A stretch of DNA of 64,000 nucleotides, taken from the NCBI GenBank assembly GCA_020351875.1, contig CP070671.1:639203-703202 (forward strand), read 5' to 3'. Each line of letters opens with the position of its first letter. The stretch's first letter is position 1. The notes below the pieces were generated by a model. The model was not told the DNA's origin. It worked only from the letters and a program-made list of their open reading frames with translations, and did no database searches. Shown one piece after another: positions 46,606 through 55,903 of the stretch. Both the position numbers and the translations under genes were made by a program. Origin of the DNA: Chromatiales bacterium. GTDB lineage: Bacteria > Pseudomonadota > Gammaproteobacteria > Steroidobacterales > GCA-2729495.

Positions 46606-46640
46606 CGTGGGGGCGGCCACCCGCAGTGACTGCCCCCACG
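46606..46640. terminator. GC-rich hairpin between PuuD-like gene and nadC
   Basis: CGTGGGGGC (46606-46614) pairs with GCCCCCACG (46632-46640) around a 17-base loop, just downstream of the PuuD-like gene on the minus strand. No T run; a transcript-end hairpin is likely, intrinsic termination uncertain. Confidence 0.35.
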
Positions 46641-46679
46641 TTCAGCACGGCTACCGTCGGGCAGCGGCTTATTCTGCCC

Positions 46680-47282
46680 TTACAGGAAGAACCCGTGATG
46701 CGCGCCCACCATGCTCATCAGCATCGGTAGGGACAACATGGTGTTGGTACGTGATGCCATCAGCGCGGTGGTCTTTGCCTTTGCGATTTCATCAGCGCTG
46801 GCCTCCACGATGCCGAGCACTTTTTTCTGGTTTGGCCAGATCAGGATCCAGACGTTGAACAGCATGATCGTACCGAGCCAGGCGCCGATGCCGATTGTGA
46901 GTCCGTAGGTCGGATCGCCGCTCCCGGCCTGGCCCAGGGCGAAAGCACTCAGAAAATTGCCTTTCTCGAGCAGGTACGTGGCGCCCGTCAGCCAGGTGGC
47001 CAGTGCCGCCCAGCGGAACCACAGCAGCGCGCGAGGCGCCACGTACTTCGTGATGCCGGCACCACCCGGGCCGCCTTCATCCGCCGCGGCCTCCGCCAGT
47101 GCCTGAACCTGGACGAAATTGAAGTAGTACAGCAGACCGATCCAAGCAATACCGACAATCACGTGGGCCCAGATGACGATGCGCGCGCTGTCCGGCCCGG
47201 TGAGGTCCGTGGCCAGCCCAATGACCGCAGCAATCACGAGACCGGAAATGATCGTTCCCCAGGCGCTCTTGAGTGGATTCAT
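46680..47282 (-). CDS. PuuD-like (urate hydroxylase N-terminal) membrane protein
   Basis: 200 residues with about five helices. IVIWAHVIVGIAWIGLLYYFNFVQVQ, LLWFRWAALATWLTGATYLL, GAWLGTIMLFNVWILIWPNQKKVLG and SLPMLMSMVGAHHGFF match the conserved His/Trp-rich membrane domain of the PuuD family. The C-terminal cytochrome c domain of urate-oxidising PuuD is absent, and no purine genes are near, so urate oxidation should not be assumed. ATG at 47282. Confidence 0.8.
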   Translation of the reverse strand: MNPLKSAWGTIISGLVIAAVIGLATDLTGPDSARIVIWAHVIVGIAWIGLLYYFNFVQVQALAEAAADEGGPGGAGITKYVAPRALLWFRWAALATWLTGATYLLEKGNFLSAFALGQAGSGDPTYGLTIGIGAWLGTIMLFNVWILIWPNQKKVLGIVEASADEIAKAKTTALMASRTNTMLSLPMLMSMVGAHHGFFL

Positions 47283-47431
47283 GGTGGTTTTCCCCCGTGT
47301 TGGCAACAGATCCGGGTAGACAGGCGATTCGCAATGCCGTCTGGCACCCGGACATGAGGCTCGACAGAATAGGCGAGGCTATGGATTTATTCAATCACGA
47401 AATCGGCTGAAAGCCACGTGCGACGGGCGGT

Positions 47432-48064
47432 TCAACCCGGGAGAACGGCTTCGTAGAACGGCCGGAAGCGGTTTACGATGATGCAGAACAGATCGGCGGT
47501 TAGCTCGGCGTCGTAAGCGGCCGAGTGGGCCGCGTCGGCGTCCCACGGCAGGCCCGCGGCCGCGGCCGCGCGCGACAGCACCGTCTGGCCGAGTGCGACG
47601 CCGGCCAGTGTGGCGGTGTCGAAAATGCTGAAGGGATGAAACGGGTTGCGCTTGATCCGGGTGCGCGCGACGGCTTCGTTCAGGAAATTCAGGTCGAACT
47701 GCGCGTTGTGGCCCACCAGGATCGCGCGGCGACACTCCGTGGCGCGCAGCGCCGCGCGCACGTCGCGGAACACCCTTTGCAGCGCGTCGCGTTCGGCAAT
47801 GGCGGGACGCAGCGGGTGGTGCGGGTCGATGCCGTTCACCTGCAGCGCGGCGGGCTCGATGTTCGCGCCTTCGAACGGGGTCACGTGATAACGTACCGTG
47901 TCGGCCCGGCTGATTTCGCCGTCGTCGCTCATGCGCAGGGTCACCGCGGCGATTTCCAGTAGCGCATCGGTCTGATGGTTGAAGCCGCCGGTTTCCACAT
48001 CGACGACCACCGGCAGAAAGCCGCGAAAACGCGCGGCGATGAGCGGCGTCTCGATGTCGCTCAT
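47432..48064 (-). CDS. rnt: Ribonuclease T
   Basis: A 3'-5' exonuclease trimming tRNA and other RNA 3' ends. 210 residues, normal length. DEDDh residues: VVDVETGGF (D, E), GHNAQFDLNFL (D), AHSAAYDAELT (H, D). Start MSDIETPLIAARFRGFLPVV at 48064 overlaps the aminopeptidase stop by 4 bases. Confidence 0.94.
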   Translation of the reverse strand: MSDIETPLIAARFRGFLPVVVDVETGGFNHQTDALLEIAAVTLRMSDDGEISRADTVRYHVTPFEGANIEPAALQVNGIDPHHPLRPAIAERDALQRVFRDVRAALRATECRRAILVGHNAQFDLNFLNEAVARTRIKRNPFHPFSIFDTATLAGVALGQTVLSRAAAAAGLPWDADAAHSAAYDAELTADLFCIIVNRFRPFYEAVLPG

Positions 48065-49551
48065 TCCCCGGCCTGCAGGAATTCCAGCGTCCACCGTACA
48101 CCGAAGCCCGTCGCGCCACCGGGCACCTGCGCGAGGCCTTGCTTGCGGCTGGCGGCGCTGAGATCCATGTGCACCCAGTCGCTGCTGTCGGGCACGAATC
48201 GCTTCAGGAAACGGGCCGCGAGTATGTGGTCGCCACTGCCTTCCGTCGAACACTGCAATACGTCGGCGGCCGTGCTCTTGAGCGCGTCGTCGTAGTCCTT
48301 GTCCAGCGGAAACGGCCACACGCGCTCACCGCTGCGACGCCCGGCAGACACCAGCGATTCGTGCAGGTCGTCGCGGTTTGCAAACACCCCGCTGTAGCGC
48401 TCGGTTAGCGAGTAGACGCACGCACCGGTCAGCGTTGCGTAGTCGATGATCAGGCTCGGCTGCTCGCGCCCGGCCAGCGCCAGGGTATCGGCCAGCACCA
48501 GCCGGCCTTCGGCATCCGTGTGAATCACTTCGATAGTCACGCCGTTGCTGGCGGTGACGACATCCCTGGGCTTGTAGGCGGCCGCACTGATGCGGTTCTC
48601 GGTGATCGCGAGCCAGCAGTCCACCTGCCTCGGATAATCCGATTCAGTCAGCGCCTGCAATGTCGCCAGCGCGACGGCGCTGCCGGCCATGTCTTCATGC
48701 ATGCCCAGCATGGACTTGTGCGGCTTCAGGTTGTTGCCGCCGGTATCGAACAGGATGCCCTTGCCGACGAGGGCCAGCGGCGGGAGCTTGCCCGGTTTAG
48801 CCGGCTGGTAGCGCAGGTGGAGGATGCCCGCGTCCCGTGATGCGTTGCCCTGGCAGACGGCCAGGAACGCGCCGGCGTCCGCCTTGCGCAGCTGGCTTTC
48901 ACCGAGCCAGCGGGTTTTCCAGCCGTACTGGCGGGCGAGTGCCGTTGCGAGCGTCCGGTACGCCGGGGCGTCCAGGCGGTTTGGCGGCAACGCCGTGAGC
49001 CAGCGGGCCAGGTTCTGAGCCCGGGCAGCGATTTCCGTGCCTTTCAGATCCAGCCGGTGGGGCAGGCCAAGCAGCCGGATGCGACCGAGTTTCTTGTGGC
49101 CGGCCTGCTTCGCTTTGAACTCCGGCATATTGAAAGCGTGGGCATGGGCGGCCAGCAGCAGGGCCTCGGCCATGCCCTGGGCATGCTCTTCTTTCAGTCC
49201 GGGCAGCAGCAGCGCCAGACTGCGCGGCTGATCTGCCAGCGCCGCGGCGACGAGTTCGCCGGCAATGCTCAACAGCTCGAAACGGCTCGGCTCGCCCGCC
49301 GGCAGGCGGCGGGCGCTGAGGCCCGTGCCCCGCTTGTTGTCCAGCCGACCGTGCACCACCGCACCGGCTTCTGCCCGGCGCGCGGCCGCCCGTAACTGGG
49401 CGCTTCCCGGCGCGGCTTTCCAGTCGCCGGCCGTGGGCTTGTGGGGCAGCACGACAATCACATGGTCCACGCTGGCGAGATCTGCTTTCGATACTCGCCC
49501 CGGACTTTGACTGAGACGCGGGAATTTTGCTGGTGGCAGGAGTTGACTCAT
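48061..49551 (-). CDS. M17 leucyl aminopeptidase family protein
   Basis: 496 residues. LVGKGILFDTGGNNLKPH (metal-binding Lys and Asp) and HTDAEGRLVLADTL (the M17 signature, NTDAEGRL with His for Asn) are present, with N-terminal macro-like domain. Cytoplasmic di-zinc peptidase releasing N-terminal residues. It resembles the PepB/'probable cytosol aminopeptidase' branch more than PepA. Coupled to rnt. A TATGAT -10 on the minus strand lies at 49587-49592. Confidence 0.92.
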   Translation of the reverse strand: MSQLLPPAKFPRLSQSPGRVSKADLASVDHVIVVLPHKPTAGDWKAAPGSAQLRAAARRAEAGAVVHGRLDNKRGTGLSARRLPAGEPSRFELLSIAGELVAAALADQPRSLALLLPGLKEEHAQGMAEALLLAAHAHAFNMPEFKAKQAGHKKLGRIRLLGLPHRLDLKGTEIAARAQNLARWLTALPPNRLDAPAYRTLATALARQYGWKTRWLGESQLRKADAGAFLAVCQGNASRDAGILHLRYQPAKPGKLPPLALVGKGILFDTGGNNLKPHKSMLGMHEDMAGSAVALATLQALTESDYPRQVDCWLAITENRISAAAYKPRDVVTASNGVTIEVIHTDAEGRLVLADTLALAGREQPSLIIDYATLTGACVYSLTERYSGVFANRDDLHESLVSAGRRSGERVWPFPLDKDYDDALKSTAADVLQCSTEGSGDHILAARFLKRFVPDSSDWVHMDLSAASRKQGLAQVPGGATGFGVRWTLEFLQAGE

Positions 49552-49562
49552 GGGGTTGCGGC

Positions 49563-49592
49563 TTGACCGGTCTGGGCAGGACGCCGATCATA
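49563..49592. promoter_or_regulatory. Overlapping divergent promoter elements (aminopeptidase / aceE)
   Basis: Plus strand: TTGACC (49563-49568), 17 bases, GATCAT (49586-49591), reading toward aceE. Minus strand: TATGAT (49587-49592) reading toward the aminopeptidase, with a poor -35. The two -10 boxes share the same bases, so the promoters would compete. Confidence 0.4.
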
Positions 49593-49711
49593 CCGGGCTT
49601 TCACAGACGTGGCGGCGCTCGCGCCGGGATGGCTTGCAGCTGGTGGTGGCTTCGCTGTCCCGCGGACGGAGGCACGGCAGGCTTGCCCGGTCAGGCGGCG
49701 GCACTGCGTGA

Positions 49712-52399
49712 ATGACAACCGGAAGCAACGTGGCCGAATTCAACCGCTTCGACGATATCGATCCGCAGGAAACCCACGAGTGGATCGAGTCCATGGATTC
49801 CGTGCTGCAGGCCCATGGCGCGGATCGGGCGCACTTCCTGCTCAACAGCATGATCGACCACGCCCGCCGCCGGGGTGCCTACCTGCCGTACAGCGCCACC
49901 ACGGCGTACCTGAACACCATTCCCGTTCAGCAGCAGCCTGAGTATCCGGGTGACCGGGCGCTGGAGCGCCGGATCGAGGCCTACATTCGCTGGAATGCGA
50001 TGGCGATGGTCGTGCAGGCGAACCGGCACAGCGCCGAGTACGGCGGCCATATCGCCAGCTACGCGTCCGCCGCCGCCCTGTACGAGGTGGGTTTCAATCA
50101 TTTCTGGCGGGCCCCGACCGCCGAGCAGGGCGGCGACATGGTGTTTATCCAGGGCCATTCGTCGCCGGGCATCTATGCGCGCGCTTACCTGGAAGGGCGG
50201 CTGACCGAGAACCAGCTGAACCACTTTCGCCAGGAAGTGGTGGCGAAGGGTGACGGGCTGACGTCGTATCCGCACCCGTGGCTGATGCCGGAGTTCTGGC
50301 AGTTTCCCACGGTGTCCATGGGTCTCGGGCCGATGATGGCCATCTACCAGGCCCGCTTCATGCGCTACCTGGAGCACCGTGGCCTGGTCGAACCCAGCGA
50401 CCGCAAGATCTGGTGTTTCCTCGGCGACGGTGAAACGGACGAGCCGGAATCCATGGGCGCACTCACCATGCCGGTGAGTGAGAAGCTGGATAACCTCATC
50501 TTCGTGATCAACTGCAACCTGCAGCGCCTGGACGGCCCGGTGCGCGGGAACGGCAAGATTATCCAGGAACTGGAAGCGGCCTTCCGCGGCGCCGGCTGGG
50601 CCGTGATCAAGGTGCTCTGGGGCAGTAACTGGGACCCGTTGCTCGGGCGTGACGAGGGCGGTTACCTGCGGCGCGTGATGGAAGAGTGCGTCGACGGCGA
50701 GTACCAGAACTTCAAGGCCCTCGGGGGTGCCTACGTGCGCGAGCATTTCTTCGGCCGCTATCCGCAGCTGAAAGAAATGGTCGCCAACATGTCCGACGAG
50801 GAAATCTGGCGCTTGAAGCGCGGCGGGCTCGACGCGATCAAGGTGCACGCGGCCTACCATCGTGCCGTGAATCACGAAGGCCGGCCGGTGGTCATTCTGG
50901 CGAAGACCGTGAAAGGTTTCGGCCTGGGCGAGGCGGCAGAAGGCAAGATGACGGCGCACCAGGCAAAAAAGCTGGACGTCGACGACCTGAAAGCCTTCCG
51001 CGATCGATTCAACATTCCCATCTCCGACGAAAACATCGAGAAGGTGCCGTATTACCGGCCCGCGGAAGACAGCGAAGAGCTGCAGTACATGCGTGCGCGC
51101 CGTGAGGCGCTGGGCGGCTTCCTGCCCGTACGCATCAGCGACGCGCCATCTTTACAGGCACCGCCGCTGGAGTCGTTCAAAACGCAGCTGGAAGGCACCG
51201 GCGAGCGCGAAATTTCCACCACGATGGCGCTGGTGCGCATTCTGACGAGCCTGGTACGGGACAAGAACATCGGCAAGCACGTGGTGCCGATCGTGCCGGA
51301 CGAAGCGCGAACCTTCGGCATGGAAGGCATGTTCCGCCAGATCGGCATCTATTCGTCCATGGGCCAGCTCTACACGCCGGTGGATCGCGAGCAGTTGATG
51401 TACTACCGCGAAGACAAGGAAGGCCAGATTCTGCAGGAAGGCATCAACGAGGCCGGCGCGCTGTGTTCGTGGATCGCCGCGGGCACGGCCTACGCGAACC
51501 ACGGTGTGCAGATGATCCCCTTCTACATCTTTTATTCGATGTTCGGGTTTCAGCGAGTCGGGGATTTCATCTGGGCCGGCGGCGACATGCAGGCGCGGGG
51601 ATTCCTGATTGGCGGCACCGCGGGGCGCACCACCCTGGCGGGCGAGGGCCTGCAGCACCAGGACGGTCACAGTCACCTGGCGGCGTCTACCATCCCGAAC
51701 TGCCGCGCCTACGATCCGGCCTACGGGTACGAACTTGCCGTGATCATCCAGGATGGCTTGCGGCGCATGGTGGAGAAGCAGGAGCGGATCTTCTACTACA
51801 TCACGACGATGAATGAAGCCTATGCGCAGCCGGCCATGCCGCGCGGCGTGGAGGCCGGCATCCTGAAAGGGATGTATCCGCTCAGCACCGGGGGTCGCGG
51901 CAAGGTGCGCGTGCAGCTGATGGGTGCCGGCACCATACTCGGCGAGGTCCGGGCGGCGGCGGCGATGTTGGAGTCCGACTACGGTATCCCGGCCGACGTG
52001 TGGAGTGTGACCAGCTTCAACGAGCTGCGTCGCGACGGCCTGGCGGTCGAGCGCTGGAACCTGCTGCACCCGGAGCAGACGCCACGCAAGGCCTATGTCA
52101 CGCAGTTGCTGTCTGATCAGCAGGGGCCGTTCGTCGCGGCAACGGATTACATGAAGTCCCTGGCAGACCAGGTGCGCCAGTGGATTCCCGGCCGCTACCG
52201 GGTGCTGGGTACCGACGGTTACGGGCGCAGCGACTCGCGCCGGGCCCTGAGGGATTTCTTCGAAGTCGACCGGCGCCACGTCGTGATCGCCGCGCTGAAA
52301 GCGCTGGCGGAAGAGGGGTCCGTGGACCCGGGTACCGTCAGCCGCGCGATGGCCAAGCTGGACATCGAGCCGGAGCAGCCGGATCCCACCACCCGATGA
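49712..52399 (+). CDS. aceE: Pyruvate dehydrogenase E1 component (homodimeric)
   Basis: Thiamine-diphosphate enzyme that decarboxylates pyruvate and acetylates the lipoyl group of E2. 895 residues, homodimeric E1 length. HIASYASAAALYEVGFNHFW, GHSSPGIYARAYLEGRL, and the ThDP motif CFLGDGETDEPES ... NCNLQRLDGPV are visible. The ATG at 49712 has only a weak ribosome site; GTG at 49730 (VAEFNRF) with GGAAG upstream is an alternative. First gene of aceE-aceF-lpd. Confidence 0.96.
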   Translation: MTTGSNVAEFNRFDDIDPQETHEWIESMDSVLQAHGADRAHFLLNSMIDHARRRGAYLPYSATTAYLNTIPVQQQPEYPGDRALERRIEAYIRWNAMAMVVQANRHSAEYGGHIASYASAAALYEVGFNHFWRAPTAEQGGDMVFIQGHSSPGIYARAYLEGRLTENQLNHFRQEVVAKGDGLTSYPHPWLMPEFWQFPTVSMGLGPMMAIYQARFMRYLEHRGLVEPSDRKIWCFLGDGETDEPESMGALTMPVSEKLDNLIFVINCNLQRLDGPVRGNGKIIQELEAAFRGAGWAVIKVLWGSNWDPLLGRDEGGYLRRVMEECVDGEYQNFKALGGAYVREHFFGRYPQLKEMVANMSDEEIWRLKRGGLDAIKVHAAYHRAVNHEGRPVVILAKTVKGFGLGEAAEGKMTAHQAKKLDVDDLKAFRDRFNIPISDENIEKVPYYRPAEDSEELQYMRARREALGGFLPVRISDAPSLQAPPLESFKTQLEGTGEREISTTMALVRILTSLVRDKNIGKHVVPIVPDEARTFGMEGMFRQIGIYSSMGQLYTPVDREQLMYYREDKEGQILQEGINEAGALCSWIAAGTAYANHGVQMIPFYIFYSMFGFQRVGDFIWAGGDMQARGFLIGGTAGRTTLAGEGLQHQDGHSHLAASTIPNCRAYDPAYGYELAVIIQDGLRRMVEKQERIFYYITTMNEAYAQPAMPRGVEAGILKGMYPLSTGGRGKVRVQLMGAGTILGEVRAAAAMLESDYGIPADVWSVTSFNELRRDGLAVERWNLLHPEQTPRKAYVTQLLSDQQGPFVAATDYMKSLADQVRQWIPGRYRVLGTDGYGRSDSRRALRDFFEVDRRHVVIAALKALAEEGSVDPGTVSRAMAKLDIEPEQPDPTTR

Positions 52400-52419
52400 G
52401 CCGAGGAGCGACGCACTGA

Positions 52420-54081
52420 ATGAGTAGCCGCCAGGAAGTTCGTGTCCCGGACCTGGGCGACTTCGACGATGTGGAAATCGTCGAGGTGCACGTGCAGGCC
52501 GGTGACCAGGTGCAGCCTGAAGACCCGCTGATCACGCTGGAAACGGACAAGGCCGCGATGGAAGTCCCGGCGCCGGCCGCCGGCCGGCTGGCCGAGGTGA
52601 CCGTCGAGGTGGGTGGACGCGTGTCCGAAGGCGACCTGATCGCGATACTCGAAGGATTGGAGGCTACTGCGGATGAAGCGCCGGCCGCGGGTGGAGAAGC
52701 CACGCCGGCAGCCGCGTCTGAATCCCGCGACGCCAAAGCCGATTCCGGCCCGGCCGCGCCCGTCTCCGAACCGGGCGCGGCGGCAGGCCCGCAACCCGTG
52801 GTCGTGCCGGATCTCGGCGATTTCGATGCGGCCGATATCACCGAGGTGCACATCAGCGTTGGCGACGTGGTCGCGATAGACGACCCGCTGATCACGCTCG
52901 AAACGGACAAGGCCGCGATGGACGTGCCGTCACCGGTGGCCGGCAAGGTGCTGTCTGTCGCGGTTACCACGGGCGGCCAGATCGGCGCGGGCGGCCTGAT
53001 TGGGGAGGTGGAAGTCGCGGCTGGCGAGGCGCCGAGTCTCGACGATACAGCGCCGCACAAGCCGGACTTCAAAGAGGCGAAGGCCGCGCCGGCGGCCGCC
53101 GCTGCGCCGGCACCGGCTGTTGCCGCACCCGCGAGCCCCGGCCGCCTGCCGCCGGTGAACGAGGTGACGTTCGGCAAGGCGCATGCGAGCCCGTCGGTGC
53201 GCAAGTTTGCGCGCGAGCTGGGTGTCGATCTCGGGCAGGTCAAGGGTGCCGGGGCCAAGGGCCGGGTCCTGAAGGAGGACGTCAAAGTTTTCGTGAAAGC
53301 CGTGATGTCCGGCCAGGCCGCGGCACCCGCCGCCGGCAGCGCAATACCGCCGGTGCCGGCGGTGGACTTCGCGAAGTTCGGCAAAATCGAGGTGAAACCC
53401 CTCGGACGGATTCAAAAACTGTCCGGGCCGCGCCTGCACGCGAGCTGGCTGAACTATCCCCACGTCACCCAGTTCGACGAAGCCGACATCACCGATATCG
53501 AAGCGCGGCGGCAAAAAATGAAAGAAGCCGCGGCCGCGAACGACGTGAAGCTGACGCCACTGGCTTTCGTGATGAAGGCCGTCGTGATTGCGTTGAAGGA
53601 ATTCCCGCTGTTCAACACGTCGATGGCTGAAGACCAGCAAAGCCTCGTCTGGAAGAAGTATTTTCACCTGGGCTTTGCGGCCGACACGCCGAATGGCCTG
53701 ATCGTGCCGGTGATTCGCGACGCCGACCTGAAAGACGTGATGAGCATTGCGCAGGAGCTGGGGACGCTCAGCGCCAAGGCCCGCGAAGGCAAGATCACCG
53801 CAAGGGAGATGCAGGGCGGGACCTTTACGGTGTCCAGCCTCGGTGGTATTGGCGGCACGCATTTCACGCCCATCATCAACGCGCCGGAGGTGGCGATACT
53901 CGGCGTGGGCCGTTCGGAGTACCGCCCCGTCTACCAGGACGGTGAGTTCGTGCCGCGCCTGATATTGCCGCTGTCGCTGTCTTACGATCACCGGGTCGTC
54001 GACGGGGCGACCGGCGTACGTTTCACGACCTACCTGCGCAGCGTGCTGGCAGACGCCGACCGCGTCATGCTCGGCAGCTGA
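52420..54081 (+). CDS. aceF: Pyruvate dehydrogenase E2, dihydrolipoyl acetyltransferase (two lipoyl domains)
   Basis: 553 residues. Two lipoyl domains with [11 protein letters not shown] and [11 protein letters not shown] (the lysine of DKA is lipoylated), joined by Ala/Pro/Glu linkers; peripheral subunit-binding domain [20 protein letters not shown]; catalytic domain ending with the active-site [10 protein letters not shown]. Forms the 24-mer core of the complex. Starts 20 bases after aceE. Confidence 0.96.
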   Translation: MSSRQEVRVPDLGDFDDVEIVEVHVQAGDQVQPEDPLITLETDKAAMEVPAPAAGRLAEVTVEVGGRVSEGDLIAILEGLEATADEAPAAGGEATPAAASESRDAKADSGPAAPVSEPGAAAGPQPVVVPDLGDFDAADITEVHISVGDVVAIDDPLITLETDKAAMDVPSPVAGKVLSVAVTTGGQIGAGGLIGEVEVAAGEAPSLDDTAPHKPDFKEAKAAPAAAAAPAPAVAAPASPGRLPPVNEVTFGKAHASPSVRKFARELGVDLGQVKGAGAKGRVLKEDVKVFVKAVMSGQAAAPAAGSAIPPVPAVDFAKFGKIEVKPLGRIQKLSGPRLHASWLNYPHVTQFDEADITDIEARRQKMKEAAAANDVKLTPLAFVMKAVVIALKEFPLFNTSMAEDQQSLVWKKYFHLGFAADTPNGLIVPVIRDADLKDVMSIAQELGTLSAKAREGKITAREMQGGTFTVSSLGGIGGTHFTPIINAPEVAILGVGRSEYRPVYQDGEFVPRLILPLSLSYDHRVVDGATGVRFTTYLRSVLADADRVMLGS

Positions 54082-54091
54082 GGCCAAGGCG

Positions 54092-55849
54092 ATGAGCGCT
54101 GCCCAGGACATCCTCGTGCCCGACCTCGGCGACTTCGAGGACGTCGAAATTATCGAGGTGCACGCGAAGGCCGGCGACACCGTCGTGGCCGAAGACCCGT
54201 TGATCACGCTGGAGAGCGACAAGGCCGCGATGGAAGTGCCGTCGCCGGTGGCCGGCACCGTCACGGAAATGCTGGCAGGGGTCGGAGACCGCGTGTCTAC
54301 GGGCACCCTGATCGCCCGGGTCGTGGCAGCCGAGGCCGGCACCGGGACAGGCCCGGCCGTTACGCCAGCCGAGCCGGCAACCCCCGCTGCGGCGCCGGCT
54401 CCCATCGCCGCGGCGGGTTACGACGGCCGGGTGGACCAGGAGGCCGAGGTGCTGGTGCTCGGTGCCGGGCCGGGGGGTTATACGGCCGCGTTCCGGGCCG
54501 CTGACCTGGGCCTGAAAGTCACCCTGGTGGAACGCTGGCCGGTGCTCGGCGGGGTTTGCCTGAACGTGGGCTGCATTCCGTCCAAGGCCCTGCTGCACGC
54601 CGCGCGCGTGATCGAAGAAACGCAGGAGATGGCCGATTGCGGGATCCGTTTCGGTGCGCCGGAGATCGACAGAGACGGGTTACGGGGCTGGAAGGACAAG
54701 GTAGTCAGCCGGCTGGTCGGCGGCCTTGCCACCCTGGCCGGCCAACGCAAGGTCACGGTGGTGCAGGGCGAAGGGCGTTTCCTGTCCCCCCATCACCTGG
54801 AGGTGTCCGGTGAACAGGGGGATACGGTCATCGCGTTTCGTCAGTGCATCATCGCGGCGGGCTCGGAAGCTGCAATGCTGCCGGGTTTGCCGGACGATCC
54901 GCGGGTTATCGATTCCACCGGGGCGCTCGAGCTGCGGGAGCTGCCCGAACGCATGCTGGTCGTCGGCGGCGGGATCATCGGCCTGGAGATGGCGTGCGTC
55001 TACGACGCGCTGGGCGTAAAGATTTCCGTGGTGGAGCTCACCGACCAGCTGATGCCCGGCGTGGACAAGGATTTGCTCCGGCCCTTCGAGAAGCGTATCC
55101 GCAAGCGTTACGAAGCGATCATGCTGAAAACCGGGGTCACGCGGCTCGACGCGACTGAAGCCGGCATCACCGTGCACTTCGACGGTGAGCAGGCCCCGGA
55201 TGGGCCGCAGACCTACGGGCTGGTCCTGGTGGCCGTAGGCCGCAAACCCAACGGGGCAGTGATCGACGCGGGCAAGGCCGGGGTGACGGTCGACAAGCGT
55301 GGCTTCATCCCGGTGGACAAGCAGCAGCGCACCAACGTGCCCCATATTTTTGCGATTGGCGACATCGTCGGCCAGCCGATGCTGGCCCACAAGGCGACGC
55401 ACGAGGCGAAGGTCGCCGCCGAGGTGGCGGCCGGCGAGAAGCGCTTTTTCGACGCGCGCGTGATTCCGTCGGTCGCGTATACCGACCCGGAAATTGCGTG
55501 GATTGGTGTGACCGAGACCGAAGCGAAAGCGCAGGGACTGAAGTACGGCAAGGGAGCTTTCCCGTGGGCCGCCAGCGGCCGCGCGCTAGCCCTGGCCAGG
55601 GACGAGGGCCTGACGAAGATCCTGTTCGACGAGGACACCGGGCGAATCATCGGTGGCGGCATCGTGGGACCCAACGCCGGCGACTTGATCGCAGAACTGG
55701 GCCTGGCTATCGAGATGGGTTGCGATGCCGAAGATATCGGCCTGACGATTCACCCGCACCCGACGTTGTCGGAGACGGTCGCGATGGCGGCTGAAGCTTT
55801 CGACGGGACGCTGACTGACCTGTACCTGCCGAAGCAGCGAAAAGCCTGA
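54092..55849 (+). CDS. lpdA: Dihydrolipoamide dehydrogenase E3 with N-terminal lipoyl domain
   Basis: 585 residues: an extra N-terminal lipoyl domain ([16 protein letters not shown]) and Ala/Pro linker of ~110 residues precede the flavoenzyme. Redox disulfide GGVCLNVGC (C156/C161), FAD motif [19 protein letters not shown]-binding [14 protein letters not shown], and the C-terminal His-Glu pair in [10 protein letters not shown] are all seen. It reoxidises dihydrolipoamide with NAD+. The lipoyl fusion is known in some bacteria but makes three lipoyl domains in the operon. Confidence 0.96.
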   Translation: MSAAQDILVPDLGDFEDVEIIEVHAKAGDTVVAEDPLITLESDKAAMEVPSPVAGTVTEMLAGVGDRVSTGTLIARVVAAEAGTGTGPAVTPAEPATPAAAPAPIAAAGYDGRVDQEAEVLVLGAGPGGYTAAFRAADLGLKVTLVERWPVLGGVCLNVGCIPSKALLHAARVIEETQEMADCGIRFGAPEIDRDGLRGWKDKVVSRLVGGLATLAGQRKVTVVQGEGRFLSPHHLEVSGEQGDTVIAFRQCIIAAGSEAAMLPGLPDDPRVIDSTGALELRELPERMLVVGGGIIGLEMACVYDALGVKISVVELTDQLMPGVDKDLLRPFEKRIRKRYEAIMLKTGVTRLDATEAGITVHFDGEQAPDGPQTYGLVLVAVGRKPNGAVIDAGKAGVTVDKRGFIPVDKQQRTNVPHIFAIGDIVGQPMLAHKATHEAKVAAEVAAGEKRFFDARVIPSVAYTDPEIAWIGVTETEAKAQGLKYGKGAFPWAASGRALALARDEGLTKILFDEDTGRIIGGGIVGPNAGDLIAELGLAIEMGCDAEDIGLTIHPHPTLSETVAMAAEAFDGTLTDLYLPKQRKA

Positions 55850-55903
55850 GGCCCTCGTTTCGCCTCGCCCGCCAGACGGCAGGCACGGAGTCGGGGCGCG
55901 CCA

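Noticed and set aside
46680-47282. Urate oxidase function for the PuuD-like protein
   Set aside because: The cytochrome c domain required for that activity in the family is absent and there are no purine genes nearby.
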